DNA of 28,264 nucleotides, from assembly GCA_046155225.1 (NCBI GenBank), contig JBJXED010000059.1:1-28264 (forward strand), written 5' to 3'. The DNA comes from JAKFVA01 sp046155225. GTDB taxonomy: Bacteria; Pseudomonadota; Gammaproteobacteria; Burkholderiales; Burkholderiaceae_C. How positions within the stretch are numbered: the stretch's first letter is position 1; the number at the start of each line of letters is the position of its first letter. The translations under genes and the position numbers were made by a program. Shown one piece after another: positions 1 through 6,039 of the stretch. A model generated the notes under the pieces. The model did no database searches. It was not told where the DNA came from and saw only the letters and a list, made by a program, of their open reading frames with translations.

Positions 1-698
1 GGCCGCGCCGCCAGCACCACCAAATCGCCCGGCTGAAAGCCTGAAGTCATTCGGTCCAGATCGTAAAAACCCGTGGGTACGCCGGTGATGTCATTGGGGT
101 TGTCGGCCATCTCCTGGACCCGGTCAAGCAACTGCACCACCAGCGAATCCATGGCCTGGAAGCCCTGCTTGTTGCGTGCGCTCTGCTCGCCGATCTGGAA
201 GATTTTTTGCTCGGCCTCGTCCAGAATTTGCGGCACCGGTTTGCCCTGGGTGTTGAAGGCGCGGGTGGCGATTTCGTCGCTGACGGTGACCAAGCGCCGC
301 AAGATGGCGCGGTCGCGCACGATCTCGGCATAGCGGCGGATGTTGCCGGCATTGGGCACAAACTGCGCCAGCGAATTGAGGTAAGCCAGCCCGCCCACGT
401 CAGCCTCTTTGCCGAGGTTTTGCAGGTGTTCGTACACCGTGATCACATCGGCCGGTTTGCTGGCGGAAATGAGGCTTTGAATCGCCGCAAAAATCAGGCG
501 ATGCTCGTGTCGGTAGAAGTCTTCGGCAGTGAGCAGATCGGCCATCGGGTCCCAGGCGTCATTGTTCAGCAGCAAGCCACCGAGCACACTGGATTCGGCC
601 TCAATCGAATGCGGCGGAATACGCAGCAGCGCCACCTGGCGGTCAACCGAGGTGTTGTCCTGCGCGTCAGAGAAATGCGGCGAGGCGATGGCGGACAT
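1..698 (-). CDS. dnaB: Replicative DNA helicase DnaB, N-terminal part (runs off the window)
   Basis: This is the 5' third of the replicative helicase, about 232 residues, with the rest beyond base 1. DnaB is the hexameric ATP-driven helicase that unwinds the fork and recruits primase. The visible part is the all-helical N-terminal domain, with the family signature PPHSIEAESSVLGGLLL at about residues 27-43, followed by the linker and the start of the RecA-like domain (TGVPTGFYDLDRMTSGFQPG, just before the Walker A loop, which is cut off). The start is the ATG at 698, preceded by an AGGAAA ribosome-binding site six or so bases upstream. It lies downstream of rplI on the same strand, a common betaproteobacterial order, but a strong terminator separates them, so dnaB probably has its own promoter in 699-838, where I see no convincing -35/-10 pair. 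Confidence 0.95.
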   Translation of the reverse strand, partial: MSAIASPHFSDAQDNTSVDRQVALLRIPPHSIEAESSVLGGLLLNNDAWDPMADLLTAEDFYRHEHRLIFAAIQSLISASKPADVITVYEHLQNLGKEADVGGLAYLNSLAQFVPNAGNIRRYAEIVRDRAILRRLVTVSDEIATRAFNTQGKPVPQILDEAEQKIFQIGEQSARNKQGFQAMDSLVVQLLDRVQEMADNPNDITGVPTGFYDLDRMTSGFQPGDLVVLAAR

Positions 699-838
699 GG
701 ATTTTTCCTAGAATAAATGGGCAGATTAATCATCCATCGTAGAGCCAATAGCCACCAACGCCTAGGCACAAGTCTGGGTAAATTCTGGGGGTAGCCTGTG
801 CACAATCCGGGACAAGTTAAAGGGGGATTGCATACCCG

Positions 839-874
839 CCAAAAACAAAGGCCGCAGGCAATTTGCCTGCGGCC
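839..874 (-). terminator. Rho-independent terminator after rplI
   Basis: The bases at 850-861 (GGCCGCAGGCAA) and 863-874 (TTGCCTGCGGCC) are perfect reverse complements. On the minus strand the hairpin is followed by CTTTGTTTTTGG, a T-rich tract at 840-849. It sits 20 bases past the rplI stop and ends the rpsF-priB-rpsR-rplI transcript before dnaB. Confidence 0.9.
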
Positions 875-894
875 TGGGTGCAATAAATTCAGAA

Positions 895-1347
895 TTAAAC
901 GGTTTCGCCGTACACCGTGACTTTGATGTCCACCACCACATCGCTGTGCAAGGCCACCGCCACCACACTCTCGCCAACCAGCTTGATCGGGCCTTGCGGC
1001 ATGCGGATTTGGGCTTTCACAACTTTGTAGCCTTGCTTGTTGAGCTCTTCGGCAATGTCGGCATTGGTGACCGAGCCAAACAAACGGCCATCCACACCCG
1101 CCTTTTGCGTGACTTTCAAGGCCAATTCGGCCAACTTGGTGCCTTCGGCCTGTGCCTGCGCCAGCTTGGCGGCTGCCAGTTTCTCCAGGTCAGCGCGGCG
1201 GGCTTCAAACTCCTTGATGGCCGAGGCGGTCGCGCGGCGTGCACGGCCTTCAGGAATCAGAAAATTACGGGCATAACCGTCTTTGACTTTGACCACATCA
1301 CCCAGGCCGCCCAGGTTGATCACTTTGTCGAGCAGAATAATTTGCAT
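895..1347 (-). CDS. rplI: 50S ribosomal protein bL9
   Basis: Ribosomal protein bL9 of 150 residues, the usual length. It binds 23S rRNA near the base of the L1 stalk and helps keep reading frame. The N-terminal RNA-binding domain opens with MQIILLDKVINLGGLGDVV, with the conserved GYARNFLIPEGRA at about 24-36. A long connecting helix rich in Ala, Glu and Lys (about 40-80) follows, and then the C-terminal domain with the KAGVDGRLFGSVT motif. The ATG at 1347 has an AAGGAG ribosome-binding site seven bases upstream. It is the last gene of the rpsF operon, 12 bases after rpsR, and is closed by a strong hairpin terminator. Confidence 0.98.
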   Translation of the reverse strand: MQIILLDKVINLGGLGDVVKVKDGYARNFLIPEGRARRATASAIKEFEARRADLEKLAAAKLAQAQAEGTKLAELALKVTQKAGVDGRLFGSVTNADIAEELNKQGYKVVKAQIRMPQGPIKLVGESVVAVALHSDVVVDIKVTVYGETV

Positions 1348-1359
1348 GGGAAGACTCCT

Positions 1360-1641
1360 TTAAGCGCGATGTTGGTCGCTGTAGGGCACCAGGGCCAGGA
1401 AGCGCGCGCGCTTGATGGCGGTGTTGAGCTGGCGCTGGTAAATCGCGCGGGTGCCGGTCAGGCGGGCCGGGATAATTTTGCCGTTTTCGGCAATGAAATC
1501 ACGCAGGGTGTCAACGTCTTTGTAGTCGATCTCCTCGACATCAGCGACGGTGAAGCGGCAAAAGCGCTTGCGCTTGAACAGCAGCGACTGGGTATTGCGC
1601 TTAGGACGCTTGTCTTTGTTGAATTTCTTGAATGTGGCCAT
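1360..1641 (-). CDS. rpsR: 30S ribosomal protein bS18
   Basis: Ribosomal protein bS18, 93 residues. It pairs with S6 on the platform of the small subunit. Core signatures are KRFCRFT at about 25-31, IDYKDVDTLRDFI, and the C-terminal RNA-binding stretch GKIIPARLTGTRAIYQRQL followed by IKRARFLALVPY. The N-terminal Lys/Arg-rich tail (FKKFNKDKRPKRN) is typical of betaproteobacterial forms. The start ATG at 1641 has a GAGGT ribosome-binding site. It lies between priB and rplI, and S18 with S6 may feed back on the rpsF leader. Confidence 0.98.
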   Translation of the reverse strand: MATFKKFNKDKRPKRNTQSLLFKRKRFCRFTVADVEEIDYKDVDTLRDFIAENGKIIPARLTGTRAIYQRQLNTAIKRARFLALVPYSDQHRA

Positions 1642-1691
1642 GTCAGGACCTCTTTGAAAGAATTGGGAATCTGCTGTGCAGGCTCCCGGAT

Positions 1692-2003
1692 TTAATGATT
1701 TAACTGAAAGCTTTGAATGTGAAAAACCGGCGTCTTGCTGCGCAAAGTCGAGGCCAGGAATCCTTTGAACTCTGCCTGGGTGCCCACCGCTTGCTGGGCC
1801 AGTATCAGCGCCAAGTCGCCGACCACCACCGCCTTGATGTTTGCACTGATGGTGCGCTCACTGTCAGCCTCGCGCACCACCGACCCATGCTCCAGCGCGA
1901 GGTTCAAAGCAGGCAGCCCCGCCGGGGTGTAGCGCAACTTGTGGATTTGCACCACCGAAGCCGACAGCACCAGGCAATTAGCGTTCGCCGGCGTACTCCG
2001 CAT
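1692..2003 (-). CDS. priB: Primosomal replication protein N (PriB)
   Basis: PriB is an OB-fold single-stranded-DNA-binding protein that helps PriA reload DnaB at collapsed forks. The 103-residue product has the OB-fold core LVLSASVVQIHKLRYTPAG (about 11-29), LPALNLALEHGSVV, and the later strands ending in KTPVFHIQSFQ. The position between rpsF and rpsR is characteristic. The chosen ATG at 2003 gives a 26-base overlap with the rpsF end. No good Shine-Dalgarno precedes it, which suggests translational coupling. A later TTG or GTG just at the rpsF stop (about 1977-1970) is the alternative and would remove about nine residues. Sequence similarity within this family is low, so the call rests on the motif RYTPAGLPAL and the context. 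Confidence 0.9.
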   Translation of the reverse strand: MRSTPANANCLVLSASVVQIHKLRYTPAGLPALNLALEHGSVVREADSERTISANIKAVVVGDLALILAQQAVGTQAEFKGFLASTLRSKTPVFHIQSFQLNH

Positions 2004-2349
2004 GTTGGGTTTTGCGCGTTTCTTCGCGCTCTACGGTTTTCATCATCGAAGACGGGCCAGTGTCGGCCTTCTTCTTGAGCACCGTGAGGTGCCGCAGCAC
2101 CGCGTCATTGAACTTGAACGCATGCTCCAGCTCGGCCATGACCGCTTGATCGGCTTCAATATTGACGCACAGGTAATGCGCTTTGGAGAGCTTGTTGATC
2201 TGGTAGACCAGCTGGCGGCGGCCCCAGTCTTCAACCCGGTGCACTTTGCCGCCACCGGCGGTAATCATGCCCTTGTAACGCTCCAGCATGGCTGGAACCT
2301 GCTCGCTTTGATCCGGATGGATCAGCAAGACCATTTCGTAGTGACGCAT
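1978..2349 (-). CDS. rpsF: 30S ribosomal protein bS6
   Basis: Ribosomal protein bS6, 123 residues, a ferredoxin-like fold that binds S18 and helix 22/23 of 16S rRNA. Signatures are MRHYEMVLLIHPDQSEQVP at the start, the GGKVHRVEDWGRRQLVYQI stretch at about 33-51, and HYLCVNIEA. The C-terminal tail is charged (ReETRKTQ-like). The frame is open to a GTG at 2355, but that codon overlaps the AAGGAG ribosome-binding site at 2355-2360. The ATG at 2349, five bases after the site, is therefore the start. It is the first gene of the rpsF-priB-rpsR-rplI operon. Confidence 0.98.
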   Translation of the reverse strand: MRHYEMVLLIHPDQSEQVPAMLERYKGMITAGGGKVHRVEDWGRRQLVYQINKLSKAHYLCVNIEADQAVMAELEHAFKFNDAVLRHLTVLKKKADTGPSSMMKTVEREETRKTQHAEYAGER

Positions 2350-2461
2350 GCACACTCCTTGTGAATAAGCCCCCGGCGGTGCCAGGGGTGTGCCCGGTAC
2401 GGGCGGTAAGCCGCCCCCAGCGTCAATTCATGGGGTACGGCAAGGAAAGCCCAAGATTATA
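2350..2461 (-). promoter_or_regulatory. rpsF operon promoter and structured leader
   Basis: On the minus strand a perfect TATAAT occupies 2461-2456. No clear -35 box is visible at 16-18 bases, where the upstream terminator hairpin lies. A start near 2449 would give a leader of about 100 bases before rpsF. The leader is GC-rich and holds competing hairpins: GGGCGG/CCGCCC (2401-2406 with 2411-2416) shares bases with GCCCG/CGGGC (2392-2396 with 2400-2404), and a third, bulged hairpin pairs 2371-2377 with 2381-2388. Many bacteria control this operon by S6:S18 binding to an rpsF leader motif. Assigning this leader to that class is inference. Confidence 0.5.
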
Positions 2462-2470
2462 AGCCGGGAA

Positions 2471-2503
2471 ATAAAAAAGCCCGGTAGTGATAGCTACCGG
2501 GCT
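2471..2503 (-). terminator. Rho-independent terminator after the symporter gene
   Basis: AGCCCGGTAG (2478-2487) and CTACCGGGCT (2494-2503) form a perfect 10-bp stem with a six-base loop. On the minus strand it is followed by TTTTTTAT (2478-2471). It ends transcription of the DUF4212-symporter operon just upstream of the rpsF promoter. Confidence 0.92.
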
Positions 2504-2516
2504 AGGAGAAAGGTAG

Positions 2517-2543
2517 GGCAGGCAAGCGGTACGTTTGCCTGCC
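2517..2543 (-). repeat. Second hairpin just after the symporter stop
   Basis: GGCAGGCAA (2517-2525) and TTGCCTGCC (2535-2543) make a 9-bp stem with a nine-base loop. It lies between the symporter stop at 2560 and the T-tailed terminator at 2471-2503. It has no T-run of its own, so it may protect the 3' end or act as a transcription pause. Confidence 0.7.
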
Positions 2544-2559
2544 TGTTCTATTTCAATGC

Positions 2560-4677
2560 TTATGCAGCGCGAATGGTTGGGTAGCGCACATGCTCCACCA
2601 GCTCCTGGATTTTCTTGGAAGGCGCTGGAGTGACCAAGCTAACCAAGATAATCACGGCGAAACCAAGTGGCACACCAAACACACCCGCCGAGATTGGCAA
2701 GATGCCAAACCACAAGTCCACTGGCGAAGTCACGCCGAAGATGCCGCGCAGCCAAGCCTGGTTGGTCACCATGTAGTACACCGTAATGCCCAGGCCGCCG
2801 GCCATGCCGAGCGAAGCCGCAATACCCGTGGCACGCTTCCAGAAAATGCCGAGTACCAGCGCCGGGAAGAACGCCGCAGCAGCGAACGAGAAGGCCGCAG
2901 ACACCAGGAACAAAATGTCCGCCGGTTTCTGTGCCGCCACATAAGCTGCCGCCAAAGCCACGACCAAGAGCAGCATCTTGGAGATGGTCACGCGGCGTGC
3001 GGTTGAGGCATTGGGGTCGATCATTTTGTAGTACAGGTCATGGCTCAGGGCATTGGCAATCGTCAGCAGCAAGCCGTCAGCGGTGGACAGTGCGGCAGCC
3101 AGGCCGCCTGCAGCCACCAGACCGGACACCACATAAGGCAGGCCGCCAATCTCTGGCGTCGCCAGCACAATGATGTCACCGCCAATACTCATCTCATTGA
3201 GCTGCAAAATGCCATCCTTGTTGACATCGCTGAGCGACAACAACGACGGATCAACCTTGCTCCACGAAGCCACCCAGGCAGGCAACTGGTCAAACGGCGT
3301 GCCAATCAGCACATGGAAGACCTCGTACTTCACCAGTACGGCCAAGGCTGGCGCCGTGAAGTACAGCAGGAAGATGAAGAACAGTGACCAAGTCACCGAC
3401 TCACGCGCTTCTTTCACGCTCGGAGTTGTGTAGTAGCGCATCAGAATGTGCGGCAAGGCAGCGGTACCGACCATCAGGCAGAAAATCAGCGCGAGGAAAT
3501 TCAGACGTGATGTGTCATACGCCGCTTGCGCCTTGGCATCGCCTTTGGGATCGCCAACAAACTGCGCCGCGTGCGGTGCCATGCCGTTGAGCGGCTTGGA
3601 TTTGTTGTCAGCACTTGCCTTGGCCGCCGTCCAGGCCTTCTTGGCGGCAGCCTCGTCCTTGGGCAATGCCGCCAGCGCTTTTTCCGCGGCGGTGATATCG
3701 GCCACAGGGCCATTGGCGGCTTTCAGGTCAGCCACTTTCTTGGCAGCGGCTTCCTTGTCGGCAGCCAATGCAGCCGCCGGATTTTTCAGCTTCTCGGCCA
3801 GCGCTTTGGAGCGTTCTTCAAAAATCTTGCGTACTTCTATCTCTTTGGGGTCGGCCGTCAAGGCTTTTTCCTTGGCAGTGACTTTCTCCAACTGGTAGCC
3901 GTAAATGGCTTGCGGCACTGGCACGCTGGTTTGCTTGACCGAAAGCCACACCACCGGAATCAGGTAGGCCACGATCAAGATGATGTACTGCGCCACCTGC
4001 GTCCAGGTCACTGCGCGCATACCGCCCAGGAACGAGCAGACCAAGATACCGCCCAAGCCCAGGAAAATCCCGAGCTCAAAGGCCACGCCGGTCAGGCGCG
4101 CGGTAATCAGACCCACACCGTAAATCTGCGCCACCACATAGGTAAACGAACACAGAATAGCCGCCACGATACCGATGAAGCGCGGAACATTACCGCCATA
4201 ACGCTCGCCCAGAAAGTCTGGAATGGTGAACTGGCCGAATTTGCGCAGGTAGGGTGCCAGAAACAGCGCCACCAGGCAGTAGCCCCCGGTCCAGCCCATG
4301 ATGAAAGCCAGGCCGCTGTAACCCGAGAGGTAAAGCGTGCCGGCCATGCCGATGAACGAGGCCGCGCTCATCCAGTCAGCGCCAGTGGCCATGCCGTTGT
4401 ACACGGCGGGCACGCGGCGTCCGGCCACATAGTATTCAGCTGCGTCGGTAGTGCGACTCATCACCCCGATACCGGCATAAAGGCCAATGGTGGCAACCAA
4501 AAAGGTGAAACCGATCCATTGCCGGGACATACCCATTTGCTCAAGGATCGCCAGCACGATTACGAAGGCAAGAAAACCTCCGGTGTACCAGGTGTAGACC
4601 TTGTTCAGACCCTGCTTGAACGCTTTATTGCTGGCGGCGGTATTAATGCCAGCGTCATCGCCAAATAGTCCTGCCAT
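2560..4677 (-). CDS. Sodium:solute symporter large subunit, VC_2705 subfamily
   Basis: A 705-residue inner-membrane sodium:solute symporter (SSS family, the family of acetate permease ActP and PutP). About 13 hydrophobic segments are visible. The N-terminal core has AEYYVAGRRVPAVYNGMATGADWMSAASFIG (given here only as a landmark at about 80-110), and the later core has GGLAAALSTADGLLLTIANALSHD. Pairing with a DUF4212 small subunit two bases upstream marks the VC_2705 type, whose substrate is generally assumed to be acetate or another small acid but is not provable here. Two oddities: a charged Ala/Lys/Glu-rich insertion at about 255-390 that should form helices outside the membrane, and a 12-residue EF-hand-like loop DVNKDGILQLNE at 484-495. 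Start is the ATG at 4677. It ends in tandem hairpins. Confidence 0.93.
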   Translation of the reverse strand: MAGLFGDDAGINTAASNKAFKQGLNKVYTWYTGGFLAFVIVLAILEQMGMSRQWIGFTFLVATIGLYAGIGVMSRTTDAAEYYVAGRRVPAVYNGMATGADWMSAASFIGMAGTLYLSGYSGLAFIMGWTGGYCLVALFLAPYLRKFGQFTIPDFLGERYGGNVPRFIGIVAAILCSFTYVVAQIYGVGLITARLTGVAFELGIFLGLGGILVCSFLGGMRAVTWTQVAQYIILIVAYLIPVVWLSVKQTSVPVPQAIYGYQLEKVTAKEKALTADPKEIEVRKIFEERSKALAEKLKNPAAALAADKEAAAKKVADLKAANGPVADITAAEKALAALPKDEAAAKKAWTAAKASADNKSKPLNGMAPHAAQFVGDPKGDAKAQAAYDTSRLNFLALIFCLMVGTAALPHILMRYYTTPSVKEARESVTWSLFFIFLLYFTAPALAVLVKYEVFHVLIGTPFDQLPAWVASWSKVDPSLLSLSDVNKDGILQLNEMSIGGDIIVLATPEIGGLPYVVSGLVAAGGLAAALSTADGLLLTIANALSHDLYYKMIDPNASTARRVTISKMLLLVVALAAAYVAAQKPADILFLVSAAFSFAAAAFFPALVLGIFWKRATGIAASLGMAGGLGITVYYMVTNQAWLRGIFGVTSPVDLWFGILPISAGVFGVPLGFAVIILVSLVTPAPSKKIQELVEHVRYPTIRAA

Positions 4678-4679
4678 GA

Positions 4680-4943
4680 TCAGTCCTCGCTTTCTGCAAC
4701 GTTGTGCTCAATGTCGAGCTTGCCCATGTAATTGGCGTAGAACGCAATGATCAGGCAGTACACGATCAGCGCGCCTTGTCCACCCATCCAGAAACTGAAT
4801 GGCCAGCCAAAGAAGTTGAAATTCAAATCACGGGCGAACCAACCCACGACGAAAGTCACGATGAACCAGATGGCCAACAAGATACCGGTAATCCTGAGAT
4901 TCTTTGCCCAGTATTGCTTGTGGTTTTCGGATATTTGCTCCAT
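4680..4943 (-). CDS. DUF4212 symporter small subunit
   Basis: An 87-residue membrane protein with two transmembrane helices (about 20-40 and 53-73) and the family motif HKQYWAKNLRIT near the N-terminus, followed by the WFARDLNFNFFGWPFSFWM loop. It belongs to the DUF4212 family (putative solute:sodium symporter small subunit), which is found next to VC_2705-type symporters. The frame extends to a TTG at 4958, but the ATG at 4943 lies seven bases after a GGAGGT ribosome-binding site and is the better start. Two bases separate its stop from the symporter ATG, so the pair is co-translated. Confidence 0.93.
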   Translation of the reverse strand: MEQISENHKQYWAKNLRITGILLAIWFIVTFVVGWFARDLNFNFFGWPFSFWMGGQGALIVYCLIIAFYANYMGKLDIEHNVAESED

Positions 4944-5055
4944 ACCAACTACCTCCAATAAAACGCCCTTGCGGGCAATTCCGCGACCGCCACCTGTCTC
5001 GGCATGGCTTGCAAACCCGGTCGCGCGCTTGTCATCAAACGGCTACTCAGTTGAA

Positions 5056-5634
5056 TCACGTGGACGGCGCAGTGCGCAGTCCGGTTTCGTGCTCCAACTG
5101 GGCAGCCACTTTTGGCTCGAACCGTTTGAGGTGGCGAATGATCTTCACCGCCTCGTCGGGCTCTTGCCGGTCTACATGAACCCGTGCCAGTTGGTACCAG
5201 CCGTAAGGACTCATGGGTTGCAATTCGGTATTTTTCTTTAGCGTTTCAACCGCTTCGTCAAAGCGCCGCAAATGGATCAGCACCAGGGATAGGCCGTACC
5301 AGGCACGGTCCATCTTGGGATCCAGCGCAATGGCGCGGCGAAACGCGGCCTCGGCCTCGCTCGCATGCCCCTGCTGATCGAGCAAGAAACCCAGATTGAA
5401 CCAAGCGGCGTCGCTGTCCGGATAGACCGCCAGCAAGCTTTGCAGAGCGTGCACTGCAGCAGGCTTGTCGCCCAGTTGGGCCCGGATATGTGCCATGCTG
5501 GCCAGCGTGTAGCGGTCTTGGGGCCGCAGCAGCAGCATTTGGTCCAGACGGTCCAAGGCAAGCCGGTGCAAGCCAAAAACCAGGAGCAGCAAGACCTGCA
5601 GCTTGAGAAAGTAGTAGTGCACGGCGGTACTCAT
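5056..5634 (-). CDS. Membrane-anchored TPR protein
   Basis: A 192-residue protein with an N-terminal hydrophobic segment (FLKLQVLLLLVFGLHRLAL, about 9-27) and tetratricopeptide repeats over the remainder, for example AWFNLGFLLDQQGHASEAEA followed by AFRRAIALDP, then AWYGLSLVLIHLRRFDEAVE and a last repeat YGWYQLARVHVDRQEPDEAV. TPRs act as protein-protein scaffolds, and no specific role can be assigned. The ATG at 5634 overlaps the TGA of the upstream membrane-protein gene as ATGA, which fixes the start despite an open frame to 5697. The two proteins are therefore translationally coupled and may act together in the membrane. Confidence 0.88.
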   Translation of the reverse strand: MSTAVHYYFLKLQVLLLLVFGLHRLALDRLDQMLLLRPQDRYTLASMAHIRAQLGDKPAAVHALQSLLAVYPDSDAAWFNLGFLLDQQGHASEAEAAFRRAIALDPKMDRAWYGLSLVLIHLRRFDEAVETLKKNTELQPMSPYGWYQLARVHVDRQEPDEAVKIIRHLKRFEPKVAAQLEHETGLRTAPST

Positions 5635-5927
5635 TTGCATTGCTCCACACCAAGTTGCAGGCAGGTCTGAATCTTCATGATCGTCACGCCGATCCACAGA
5701 AAAGCCAACAGCAAAAAAGCCACCAGCGGAAGGTGCCTGTCAAGCACAAACTTCGGCGATACCCAGCGGGCGGCGATCACAAAAGGACGGCCTACGACTT
5801 GGAGTATTTGATAAAACAGGTTCTGGTCTTTTTTGGCCCCCGCCAGCAAACCCAAAAGCCATTGACCGAACAATGCCAGCAAGGCAATTTCAGCAATGAG
5901 TTTGACGGCACCAATAAGAGCGAGCAT
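5631..5927 (-). CDS. Small membrane protein, weakly YggT-like
   Basis: A 98-residue protein with two strongly hydrophobic segments at about 2-30 and 68-85, separated by a polar loop with RPFVIAARWVSPKFVLDRHL. The arrangement of RPF…SPKFV…D then a hydrophobic helix resembles one repeat of the YggT family, but the match is too weak to name it. Start ATG at 5927 has GGAA six bases upstream. Its stop overlaps the start of the TPR gene (ATGA). The pair lies between ppsA and the symporter operon and is a plausible two-gene unit of unknown function. Confidence 0.75.
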   Translation of the reverse strand: MLALIGAVKLIAEIALLALFGQWLLGLLAGAKKDQNLFYQILQVVGRPFVIAARWVSPKFVLDRHLPLVAFLLLAFLWIGVTIMKIQTCLQLGVEQCK

Positions 5928-6039
5928 GCAATTCCAGTAAAGTTAACTGCATTGTTCGCTTGGCACTTACGATTCGCTTACAAAACCAAGTCTTGAATCG
6001 CATGGCTAGTTTAAGCACTGATAGGATTTACCCTAGGCG

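Noticed and set aside
946..1695. Plus-strand open frame of 249 codons opposite rplI and rpsR
   Set aside because: Shadow of ribosomal protein genes in GC-rich DNA; no family resemblance.
3526..4668. Long plus-strand open frame (380 codons) opposite the symporter gene
   Set aside because: It is antisense to a well-conserved gene, has a His/Gln/Arg-rich composition with no domain, and no ribosome-binding site.
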